Source of the DNA: JBDNJM01 sp041687755
GTDB taxonomy: Bacteria > Planctomycetota > UBA1135 > GCA-002686595
NCBI GenBank assembly: GCA_041687755.1
Contig: JBDNJM010000094.1
Location: 1-64,000, forward strand
Direction: 5' to 3'
Length of the DNA stretch: 64,000 nucleotides
Each line of letters opens with the position of its first letter. The stretch's first letter is position 1. Below are positions 8,406-16,557 of this stretch, piece after piece. The notes beneath the pieces are model-generated. The model did not search any database and was not told the origin of the DNA. It saw only the letters and a list, made by a program, of their open reading frames with translations. The position numbers and the translations under genes were made by a program.

Positions 8406-9617
8406 ATGTGGATCCTGCTTTGCTCGTTCGCTCTCGCCTCCGCCCAAACCACGGTTACGGGCGATGTGGAGGGCGGCTGGTCCGCGAGCTTTAATTTCGA
8501 GGCGGTCGCGGACGCTGATTTGCGCGCTGTGGCCCTGTCCGGAGGCCGAGCGTTCGTCGCGGGCACGGTGGGCACGAACGATCCGGATGTCTCGATCCTT
8601 GCGATCGACCCGGTGAGCGGCGCGGAGCTCTGGCGCCAACAGTGGGGCGAGCGGGCTGAATTCGCAGAGTCCGTGACGGCCTCATCGACGCGCGTGGTCA
8701 TCGGAGGCAGGGAGGCGACGGTCGGATACCCCGGGACCCGCGCGCTGATCGCCGGATTCGACGCTGCGACCGGCGCAGCGGTCTGGGACTACAGGGTGGG
8801 CTTCCTCGTCAGCTACCCCGGGACGCTGCGCACTGCGGCCCAGGTCGAGCTGAGCCCGGACGGCAACAGGGTCTACGCGCTGATCAGAACCGTGTCCGTC
8901 GGCTTGGACCTCTACGAGAGCGAGCCGCACGACGCGGTTTACGCCTTCAAGGTGAGCGACGGCACGTTGCTCTGGAGCACGACGCTCAGCACCCTGCGCC
9001 TGACCTCCAGCATCGCCGTCTCTCCAAATGGCAGCTCGGTTGCGGCTGTCGGAGTGAACACCGAGTCCGATCTGTTCGGGTTCTACGACACCGATGCGGT
9101 GGTGGAGTGCGTGAACGCCACCACGGGATCGGTCCGCTGGGCCAAGGTCGTCGCCCCCGACTTGCCCGTTGTCTTCGGCGCCTTGTCAGGGCTTGTTGGG
9201 GTGGCTTGGTCCGACGACTCCTCCCGGCTCGTTGCCGTCGGCTCCGCACTGGGCAACGCGGCTATCTGCCTGAATGCGGCGGCCGGGGCGACGTTGTGGG
9301 AGGTCGGCGTTCACGCTGGCGCGAGCGGTGGTGACGATGACGGGCAAGTCGGGCCGCGAGCGCACGAGTCGGCGGCACAGGTCGAGCCCATCGCCGTCGG
9401 GCAGCCCCAAGTCGAGCAGCACAAGCGCCAGGGGTTCGGTGAGGTGCTTGGCCGCGCCCGCAAGACTGCGGACAGGAACGGGCTCGTACCCTTGCGCGGA
9501 CAGCACGGCCTCGAGCTCCTCGCGAATGCGCACGTCCTCTTCGACGATCAGGATGCGGGTGGAGGAACTGCTCATCGTGAACGGGCCCTGGAATCGGCCC
9601 CGCTCCAAGAACCATAG
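8406..9617 (+). pseudogene. PQQ-like beta-propeller protein, 3' end lost at ~9310
   Basis: The first ~300 codons encode a secreted propeller: a signal peptide (MWILLCSFALASAQ), then blades such as AIDPVSGAELWRQQWG, FDAATGAAVWDY, KVSDGTLLWS and NATTGSVRWAK, typical of PQQ-binding-like repeats. After LNAAAGATLWEVGV (about 9300) the frame stays open to 9617, but only because it runs antisense through a response-regulator fragment. That tail has none of the repeat character. The genuine protein is therefore truncated before completing its last blades, and the residues after ~9310 should not be read as real sequence. Confidence 0.7.
9312..9575 (-). pseudogene. response regulator receiver domain, truncated
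   Basis: From the ATG at 9575 the minus strand encodes ~88 residues of a receiver domain: acidic pocket in RILIVEEDVRIREEL, phosphoacceptor Asp in LVLLDLGLPDGDG, and the Thr region in RPDLPVIVTTARAS. A normal receiver continues to a Lys-containing fifth strand and helix, and usually to an output domain. Here the homology stops at ~9312 and the frame runs into the antisense of the propeller gene. Two convergent genes have each lost their 3' end at one junction, most simply by a deletion. Confidence 0.7.
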
Positions 9618-9791
9618 CGGGCTCGGCAGCGCCGCGGTGCGGGCCCTGGGGTGAACCTGCGCGCAGTTCATCTCCCGGAAACCACTGTCCGCGGGGAGGT
9701 TCGTAGTGTCCCTCGAGCCACCGGACCGAGGTGTTCGAGCGGCTCGTGTTCACCCTCGAAACCCAGCCGTCTCTCCCTAGAGGACAAGAAG

Positions 9792-10833
9792 ATGTTGCAA
9801 CTGAAATGGCCGCTGCTGGCCCTGGCCGGAGCCCTGGCTCTGCCTTCGGAAGACCTGGTCCGTACCGCTAGCGAAGGTCAGACCGTTGAACGGACCTTCC
9901 GCCACGCGAGCGAGATGGAGCTGGATGAGGTCTCGATGACGTTCGATGGAGAGCAGCGACCGATCATGGGCGGGATGGACATGGAGGAGGAAGTCTCCAG
10001 ATCGAGCACCCTTCGGGTCCGGGACGCCGTCAAGGCCGTGGAGGGCGACCGGGCAAGCCTGATCGAGCGGACCTTCGTCGAGCTCAGGGGCGAGACCTCG
10101 AGGTACATGCTGGATCCGATGGGTGAGGAGCGCAGCGAGGACGCGGAGCTCCGCAGCGACCTCGAGGGTCTGGCCGTGGAACTGGAAGGCGACGATCAGG
10201 AGTTCAGCGCCGACTGGGCTGAGGGCAGCGACGGCGATGACGAGGCCCTGGAGGGCTTGACGATGTCGATGGATCTCGAGGTTCTGCTTCCCGGGGAGGT
10301 CGTCGAGGAGGGTGCGAGCTGGGAGGTTTCCGTTGACCTGTTGGACCAGCTGCGCGATCCGGCCGGGGATGTGGGGCTGACTTCCGGCGGCGCGGAGGGG
10401 GGGCTTCGGTGCACGGATGAAGGACGACACGCCGGAGCAAGAGGCCGAAGGATCCATCCGCGCCACGTTCTCGGAAATCCGCGAGGAGGACGGCCGGCGT
10501 CTAGCAGCCGTCGAGCTTGAGGTGGACGTCTGGAGCTTCGTCGACATGACCGATCAGGTCACGATGGGTCCGCCGGAAGGCGAGGGAGATTTGCCCGAGG
10601 GCGCGGTCATTCCTGAGGTCGAGTCGATGCTCGTGGAGACACTCATCACGGGTTCGGGGCTCTACCTTTGGGACCTGGAGGCGGGGCGCCTGCACTCGTT
10701 GGAATTGTCCTGTGACGTCATCGAGAGCCGGGAGACGACGATGCTGATGCCGATGGGACCGAACACGGTCGAGGTGGTTCAAGGCCACATCATGGTCGGC
10801 ACCGAAAATTGGGAGGTGACCTGTGAGGGCTGA
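9792..10833 (+). CDS. secreted acidic protein of unknown function, frameshifted
   Basis: The ATG at 9792 follows AGAGGA at good spacing and begins a signal peptide (MLQLKWPLLALAGALAL). The mature sequence is rich in Asp, Glu and Met and looks beta-rich. The frame from 9792 loses coherence after GDVGL near 10395, and a coherent continuation (MKDDTPEQEAEGSIRATFSE to NWEVTCEG) runs in another frame to 10833. The shift needs removal of one base, and a G7 run at 10397-10403 sits exactly there. The true product would be ~345 aa. No family recognised. Its end overlaps the start of the next gene by 11 bp, suggesting coupled translation. Confidence 0.6.
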
Positions 10834-11959
10834 TTTCACCGTGCACGTGGCCGTTGCGAGTTGCGTCGCGTTGGGTCTGTGGACCCCCGCCCGGTTGGGC
10901 GGGGCCACGGGAGCGGGCGAGGTCGTCGGCACCACCGCGGTCCACGCCAGGCAGGCATAGGAGCGTGTCGAGTTCGAGGCGCTGGCGGAGGAGTACGCCG
11001 CTGCCGTAGAGGCCTGGAAGGCACGCCAAGAGGCGGCCGAGGGCTTGCGCGAGCGCAGCGCCATTCGCCGCGAGCATCCGGCGACCTCCTTCGTAGAGCG
11101 TTTCGAGCCGCTGGCGGACGCGGGCGACGTGCGCGCGCTCGCCTGGATGCTGCAGTCGCTCGACGACGTGCTCAAGCGGGGGGAGCAGCGCGAGGCCCGG
11201 CGGCTCGTTCTCGCCGAGCGGCTCGTGGCGAGCTCTTCCGATAGCCCGCACTACGTGGACAGCGTCGGCCAACTGCAGGCCGACCGCAATTTGCGCAAGG
11301 AGCAGGGCATGGCGAGACTGGGGCGGCTGACCGGCGTCGCGCTGGCGTCCCTGGAGGGCCCCGCGGACCAGGATCGGCTGCGGTTCGGTCTGGCCCGGGC
11401 CTGGTCGACGTCCCGCGAGGAGGGCGCCGAAGACAAGGCGGCCGAACTCTTGGGCGTTGTCGTCGAGGGTGGCCATCTCGCTCCGGCGGGCCTGCGTGAG
11501 GCGCAGGAGCTGCGCTTCGCGCTGCTGCACCTGCGCATCGGCAAGCCGGCCCCGGACTTCGAGGGCCGCAGCATCGACGGCGACCTAGTGAGCTTGAGCG
11601 AGCACCGCGGCAAGGTTGTCGTGCTCAACTTCTTCGGGTTCTGGTGAAGCCCCTGCCGAGCGGAGCTGCCCGAGCTTCAGGCGCTGGTCGAGCGCCACAC
11701 CGATGATCCCTTTGTTCTCCTGAGCGTCAACACGGGCGACGACGAGGACACCTTCCGCACCAAGGCCGCAGAGCTGGGCGTCGACTGGACGGTCGCGTAC
11801 CAGGGCCCGCGTGCGTGGCCGATCGCGGACCTGTTCCAGGTGCGCGGTTACCCGACGACCTACATCATCGACGCCGAAGGCCGCGTCCGTTCGACGAGCG
11901 CGCGCGGCGCAATGATCGAGAAGCTCGTCGCGGAGTTGTTGGTCGAGATCGAGCAGTAG
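10823..11959 (+). CDS. TlpA/ResA-like thioredoxin, candidate selenoprotein (TGA at CxxC), also with a TAG
   Basis: Starting at GTG 10823, the frame gives a hydrophobic leader, a helical ~190-aa region and, from codon ~239, a TlpA/AhpC-like thioredoxin domain (KPAPDFEGRSIDGDLVSL, GKVVVLNFFGFW). Codon 275 (11645-11647) is TGA, directly before SPCRAELPEL, where the family has the first Cys of WCxPC. The frame then continues cleanly through VRGYPTTYIID to TAG at 11957. Sec at the attacking position of a UxxC redox motif is therefore a serious possibility, and a hairpin follows the TGA. Against this, another in-frame stop, TAG at 10958-10960, interrupts the leader/linker where Gln would fit. Either the gene is decaying, or one or both codons are sequence errors. 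Likely role: extracytoplasmic thiol-disulfide exchange. Confidence 0.65.
11649..11684 (+). promoter_or_regulatory. candidate bacterial SECIS hairpin
   Basis: Immediately after the TGA, an outer stem (11649-11655 with 11678-11684, one mismatch) and an inner 5-bp stem (11663-11667 with 11673-11677, one G-U) leave the apical loop GCCCG at 11668-11672, with a 7-nt bulge on the left. The loop begins with G and starts about 20 nt after the TGA, within the spacing known for bacterial SECIS elements. GC-rich DNA folds easily, so this is supportive only. Confidence 0.35.
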
Positions 11960-12041
11960 CCGCTGCAGGTGAGGGTCGGGCGCTCCTCGGTGGGACGTCC
12001 GCACCTTCGCGTGCCATTGGGCTCGCGCGCTGCGGAGCACC

Positions 12042-13202
12042 TCAGTCCGGCTGGATGCTCCACAGGCCGAGTTCCCGGGGCACAGCCGTGCTGATGTCGA
12101 GGGCGCGCAAGAAGGCGCCCTCGGCCAGTCGGCCGCCCAGGTGCGGGCCGGGGCGCCACTCCTGGCCGCTGCCGAAGGAACCGGCGGCGAGGAAGAAGTA
12201 GGGGTCGAACGCGATCTCGACGAGCAGGCGCTCGACGGGTGCATCGAGGCGCAGAACGACTTCGCCGTTTTCGAGCGGGAGCGGGCGCACGGGGCCGTGG
12301 CGATCGAGGGTGCTCTTGCGCTTGGCGTAGTTCGAGTTCATGAACGCGCGCTGGGCGCGGACGGCGAGCGCGCCGCGCGGGCCGTACCAGCGACGGAAGT
12401 AAATCAGCTCGCTGATGTCGCGGCGCGTCTCGACGATGTCCGGGGCCGTCTCGCCCGAGCGGTTCCAGAGGTGCACGACCGGGGCGTCGTGCACCTGCAC
12501 CATGCGCTGGCCGCGCGCGGCGATCTGTTGGCTGAGGTCGGTGTCCTCGTAGTACAGCGGGTAGCGCTCGTCGAAGAAGCCGTGGGCCTGGAGGTCCGCC
12601 TGGCGCATCGCGAAGAAGCAGCCGCCGAGCATCTCGATCTCGACGTCGCGGTCGGCCGCGTCCCAGACGTGCAGGTACTTGATCGTGCGCTGCTCACGAA
12701 AGCGACGCACGGCGGCTTTGGAGACGGCGGCGCGGGCGTAGAGCAGCAGCTCTCCTACGGTCGGAAGCACGCCGGTGGGCAGCAGGCTCTCGAGCCCCGG
12801 TTCGCCGAAGACCCGCGGCGCGGTGGCGCCGATGCTGGGGTCTTGCTCCAGCCGATCGATCAGGGGCTCGATCGTTCCAGGCAGGAAAATTAGGTCCGGA
12901 TTGCAGCACAGCACGTAGCGCCCCGAGCCCGCGCGCCACGCCCGATTCATCCCGATCGAGTAGCCGTCGTTGTTCTCGGCGAGGATCAGCTTGTCGGGAC
13001 CGCCGCCATCAGACTCCCCACGCAGGTGCGTGCGCAGCTCGGCCACCGCTTCATCCGTGCGGTTCGGCGAGGCATTGTCGACGACGAGCACCTCGTAGGA
13101 CGCTTCGAAGCGCGTGCCCCGCAGGGCGGCATGCATCGTGTCGATCGCGCGGCCCAGATCCTCCCAGCCGTTGTAGTTGACGAAGAGGACGGAGAGTTCC
13201 AT
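12042..13202 (-). CDS. GT2 family glycosyltransferase (rhamnosyltransferase-like)
   Basis: A 386-aa protein with a GT-A fold typical of family 2. It opens MELSVLFVNYNGWEDLG, has EVLVVDNASPNRTDE for nucleotide binding, CCNPDLIF in the DxD-like position, and EMLGGCFFAMRQADL with FDERYPLYYEDTDLSQQ as the acceptor/base region. This pattern matches WbbL-type rhamnosyltransferases that add a deoxysugar to a lipid-linked or polysaccharide acceptor at the inner membrane face. There is no signal or transmembrane segment. It is convergent with the thioredoxin gene. The sugar donor cannot be read from the sequence. Confidence 0.85.
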   Translation of the reverse strand: MELSVLFVNYNGWEDLGRAIDTMHAALRGTRFEASYEVLVVDNASPNRTDEAVAELRTHLRGESDGGGPDKLILAENNDGYSIGMNRAWRAGSGRYVLCCNPDLIFLPGTIEPLIDRLEQDPSIGATAPRVFGEPGLESLLPTGVLPTVGELLLYARAAVSKAAVRRFREQRTIKYLHVWDAADRDVEIEMLGGCFFAMRQADLQAHGFFDERYPLYYEDTDLSQQIAARGQRMVQVHDAPVVHLWNRSGETAPDIVETRRDISELIYFRRWYGPRGALAVRAQRAFMNSNYAKRKSTLDRHGPVRPLPLENGEVVLRLDAPVERLLVEIAFDPYFFLAAGSFGSGQEWRPGPHLGGRLAEGAFLRALDISTAVPRELGLWSIQPD

Positions 13203-13345
13203 GGGCGGGCGGGTCGCTGGGCGACGGGGGGACCTACTCGAAGCCTACCTCGACAGGACTCCCTGGAGGCGGGTGGGCTGCGGAGCCGAGACACCGGGCA
13301 AGAGCGCACGACGAGACCGTTCAGCCGGCTCGCGCGCCGCGGACC

Positions 13346-15733
13346 TCAGGCGCCGCCGAAGCGGACGAAGAACTCCGCGATGCGGGTCAGGCGGTCGATG
13401 CGCTGGACGGGGTCGCCCGCGCGGCTCAGGTCGTGCCCGGCCTCGGGGTAGCGGACGTACTCGACGGGGCGCTCGAGGGCTTTGAGCGCGCGGTACATCA
13501 TCTCGCTCTGGGTGACGCCGGTGCGCAGGTCCTGGTTCGCGTGGAGGATCAGTAGGGGGGTGGTGATCTTGTCGACGTGGGTGAACGGAGACTGGGCGTC
13601 GAGCAGGGCGCGGACTTCCGCGTTCCACGGCATGCCGCCGAAGGACCACTCGACGAGGCGCCAGGCGTTGCCCTCGCCGAAGAATGTCGCCAGGTCGTAC
13701 ACGCCGCGTTGGGCGGCGGCGGCCTTGAAGCGGTGGTCTTGGGACACGATCCAGGCGGTCAGATAGCCGGCGTAGGAGCCGCCGGTCGTGAACAGCTGTT
13801 GCGGGTCGGCGCCCGGCAGCTGGGACAGGGAGGCGTCGAGGGCGGCGAGGACGTCGCCGGCGGGGCCGACGCCCCAGTCGCGGTAGTTGCCCTTGCGGAA
13901 GTCGTAGCCGTAGCCGCTGCTGCCGCGCGGGTTGGCGTAGACGACGTGGTAGCCGCGGGCGGCGAAGAACTGGAGCTCGTGCCACATCGTGAAGCTGCCG
14001 GGGCCCCACATGACGTGCGGGCCGCCGTGGGTCTGCAGCAGGACGGGGACCTTGGCGTCGGCGGCGACGCCCAGGGCCGGCATGCGCCAGTACTGGACGC
14101 GGGGCTCGCCGTCGCGCTCCACCCAGTCCGCTGTGGGCAGGGAGAGCTCGTAGTCGGCGAGCCAGCTGGCGTGGAGGTCCGTCAGCCGCGGGTGCTCAGC
14201 CCCGCCCTCGAGGCGGTAGACCTCGCAGGGGTTCGCGCCTTCGGAGAGGGCGTAGAGGATGCGGCCGTTGGCGCCCAGGGAGTACGCGAGCACGCCGCCG
14301 TCGGGCTCGACAATGCCGCGGGCGACGCCGGACTCAAGGTCGAGGCCGTGGAGCTGCACCGAGCCCTCGACGTTCGCGCGGAAGGTGAGCACTCCGCCAG
14401 CGTAGTCGAGGTTAAACACGTCGCCGTCGAAGTCGGGCAGAAGCTCTCTTGGCGAGGGGGACTCCAGCGACAGCGCCACGAGCTTCGAGAGCGCGAAGGT
14501 CGGCTCCGAAGTGTCGGACAGGCAGGCGTAGAGCGTGGCGCCATCGTCGGACCAGACGACCTCGTCCACGGTGCGCGTGGGGTCCGCGAACAGCTGGCGC
14601 GGCGCTCCGCCGGCCAGCTCCAGCAGGAACAGGCCGGAGTGGCGCGAGCGGTCGGGGTGCTGGCCGTCGGTTTGAATGTTACTGATGAACGCGACCCGGC
14701 GGCCGTCGGGGGAGACGACGCCGTTGCCGGCATCGCGCCAGCCGCTGCTCAGCTCGTGCAGCGCGCCGGTGCTGGCGTCGATGCGGACGAGTTGGGCGAC
14801 GCTCGGTGCGCCGGCCAGGCCTTGTTCGGCCTGGAAGTCGACCCGGTGGAAGACGCTCGGTGCACCGTCTTCGGCGCCGGCCGTCATCCAGGCGCGCAGG
14901 CGGGCGAGGTCCTGGAAGCCGGGCTCGGTGCCCTCAGGGATGTCCGCGGTCGTGCGACCGGGGCGCTCGACGTCGTAGGGCGAAGGGCCGTCGATCTCGC
15001 CGGCCTCGCGCGACCTGGAGAGCAGCAGCGCGCCGCCGTGGGGCAGCCAGCGCGGGTTGCCCAGGCCGCCTTCGACGTGGGTCAGCTGACGGGCTTCGCC
15101 GGGCTGGTTGGTGGACATCAGCCAAACTTGGCTCGTGCCCGCGCCGCGCTCCTCGTCCTCGCCTTCGCCGGGGCGCAGGAACGCGAGGGTCCGGCCGTCG
15201 GGGGAGATCGCGGGGCTGGAGCCGCCGCGCTCACCATGGGTCAGTTGATCGAACGTGTCGGAGCCGCGCCGCAGCAGGTACAGATGCGTGCGATAACCGT
15301 GCGCGTCCTCGCGGTCGGTCGGGTCGCCGTAGACCTCGCGCACGGCGATCACCGCCTGGGAACCGTCGCCTGCGGACTCGATTTCGGTCACCTGGCGCAC
15401 GCGCGCGAAGTCGGCGGCGCGAAGGCGACGACGGGCGGGATCCTCCGGCGCGGGCGGGGGCTCTTGAACCGCGGGCTCCTGGATCGGTTGGGCCTGCGGT
15501 TGCAGGGCTTGCTCGACTTCGGCGTTGGCCTGGGTTGCAGCCGTCGGCTCCGCGGGCACAGGCGCTGGGTCCGCCGCCGGCTGCGTGACTTCCGGGGCAG
15601 GCTTCGCCGGCGCCGGCTTCACGGGTTCCTGGTTCGCCTCCGGCGCGGGCTCCTCGACGGGCGGCGGGGGAACCGGCTCGTCCTGGGTTGTGACGACGGG
15701 GAGCAGAGCAAGCAGGAGGGAGGAAAACAGCAT
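13346..15733 (-). CDS. secreted S9 prolyl-oligopeptidase-family peptidase
   Basis: A 795-aa protein with a signal peptide (MLFSSLLLALLPVV), a ~90-residue Pro/Ala/Glu-rich linker, a WD40/PD40-like propeller (ISPDGRTLAFLRPGEG, VSPDGRRVAFIS) and a C-terminal alpha/beta-hydrolase domain. The triad is Ser653 in GGSYAGY, Asp735 in HANQDLRTGV and His767 in EAGHDLSR. The arrangement matches dipeptidyl/acylaminoacyl peptidases, which trim short peptides; location is extracytoplasmic. The low-complexity linker would let the enzyme stand off from the membrane or wall. It reads alone, with the kinase gene 140 bp upstream in the same direction. Intact by length and motif content. Confidence 0.9.
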   Translation of the reverse strand: MLFSSLLLALLPVVTTQDEPVPPPPVEEPAPEANQEPVKPAPAKPAPEVTQPAADPAPVPAEPTAATQANAEVEQALQPQAQPIQEPAVQEPPPAPEDPARRRLRAADFARVRQVTEIESAGDGSQAVIAVREVYGDPTDREDAHGYRTHLYLLRRGSDTFDQLTHGERGGSSPAISPDGRTLAFLRPGEGEDEERGAGTSQVWLMSTNQPGEARQLTHVEGGLGNPRWLPHGGALLLSRSREAGEIDGPSPYDVERPGRTTADIPEGTEPGFQDLARLRAWMTAGAEDGAPSVFHRVDFQAEQGLAGAPSVAQLVRIDASTGALHELSSGWRDAGNGVVSPDGRRVAFISNIQTDGQHPDRSRHSGLFLLELAGGAPRQLFADPTRTVDEVVWSDDGATLYACLSDTSEPTFALSKLVALSLESPSPRELLPDFDGDVFNLDYAGGVLTFRANVEGSVQLHGLDLESGVARGIVEPDGGVLAYSLGANGRILYALSEGANPCEVYRLEGGAEHPRLTDLHASWLADYELSLPTADWVERDGEPRVQYWRMPALGVAADAKVPVLLQTHGGPHVMWGPGSFTMWHELQFFAARGYHVVYANPRGSSGYGYDFRKGNYRDWGVGPAGDVLAALDASLSQLPGADPQQLFTTGGSYAGYLTAWIVSQDHRFKAAAAQRGVYDLATFFGEGNAWRLVEWSFGGMPWNAEVRALLDAQSPFTHVDKITTPLLILHANQDLRTGVTQSEMMYRALKALERPVEYVRYPEAGHDLSRAGDPVQRIDRLTRIAEFFVRFGGA

Positions 15734-15873
15734 GGGGGGCTCGATGGGCCGGACCTAAACGCCGGGCGGTGACGCCAGACTGGGGGCCGAGAGCATCCCC
15801 CAAACGGGCTCCGGAGGCGAGCGATCCCTGGCGTCGTCCTGCTGCGGAGGGCGGCGAGGGCCCCTGGGGGTGC

Positions 15874-16527
15874 TCAGACCGCCTCGGGCGCGTCCTTGTC
15901 CGGCCTGGGGGCCAGGGAGCCGTACGCCTCGATGCAGGCGAACAGGTGCGCAAAGTCCACGGGCTTGGCCACGTGCGCGTCCATGCCGGCCTCCGCGCAC
16001 GCCTCGGCATCGCCCTTCATCGTGTTCGCGGTCAGCGCGATGATTGGGATCCGAGTGCCCTCGGGTTCGGCGGCGCGGATCGCGCGGGTGGCCGTGAAGC
16101 CGTCCATGATGGGCATGTGCACGTCCATCAGGATCAGGTCAAAGGTCCCCGCGCTCCAGGAGTCCAAGGCGGCCTGCCCGTCGTCGGCAACCGTCATCGT
16201 GTGCCCCCAGCGTCCGAGGTGGTGCAGCGCGAGCCGTTGGTTGATCGGGTGATCTTCGACGAGCAGGATCCGCAGCGGTCGCGTGCTCGTCTGCTCAACT
16301 CGGGTGCGCTGCGACTCGTCCTTGGTCGACTCGACTTTGCCCGAGAGCGCGGCACGGATGTCGGCTTCGAATAGCGGGGGCACGACGCGCAGCGCGCGCG
16401 GAGAGCTTGCCCAGGCGCTTCGAGACGTCCACTTCGCCGCTGCTCGCCAGCAGCAGGAGGCGCACGTGGTCGGCGGCGGCGAGGCGCTCGCGATACTCGT
16501 CCGACAGGGATTCGAACGTGGCGGCAT
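15874..16527 (-). CDS. C-terminal receiver part of a frameshifted hybrid histidine kinase
   Basis: The coherent sequence starts near 16395 (LRVVPPLFEADIRAALSGK) and contains a full receiver domain: RILLVEDHPINQR acidic pocket, LILMDVHMPIMDGF phosphoacceptor, IPIIALTANTMKGD and a Lys in HVAKPVDF. The ~45 residues from 16527 down to there are out of frame and not genuine. The receiver belongs to the kinase encoded just upstream: the segment between (16660 to ~16400) reads a degenerate receiver in a third frame. Two compensating single-base shifts, near 16650 and 16400, separate the parts. Confidence 0.7.
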   Translation of the reverse strand: MPPRSNPCRTSIASASPPPTTCASCCWRAAAKWTSRSAWASSPRALRVVPPLFEADIRAALSGKVESTKDESQRTRVEQTSTRPLRILLVEDHPINQRLALHHLGRWGHTMTVADDGQAALDSWSAGTFDLILMDVHMPIMDGFTATRAIRAAEPEGTRIPIIALTANTMKGDAEACAEAGMDAHVAKPVDFAHLFACIEAYGSLAPRPDKDAPEAV

Positions 16528-16557
16528 CCGTGATCCACGGGGATCGCTCGGAGTTCT

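Noticed and set aside
7075..10960. Recoding of TAG as a sense codon, suggested by in-frame TAG at Gln-like positions
   Set aside because: TAG is the normal terminator of several clear genes here, including those ending at 8169, 23040, 34655, 59191 and 60556.
13577..15772. 731-codon plus-strand open frame
   Set aside because: Exact antisense of the S9 peptidase, whose triad and propeller motifs are clear. Low-complexity composition.
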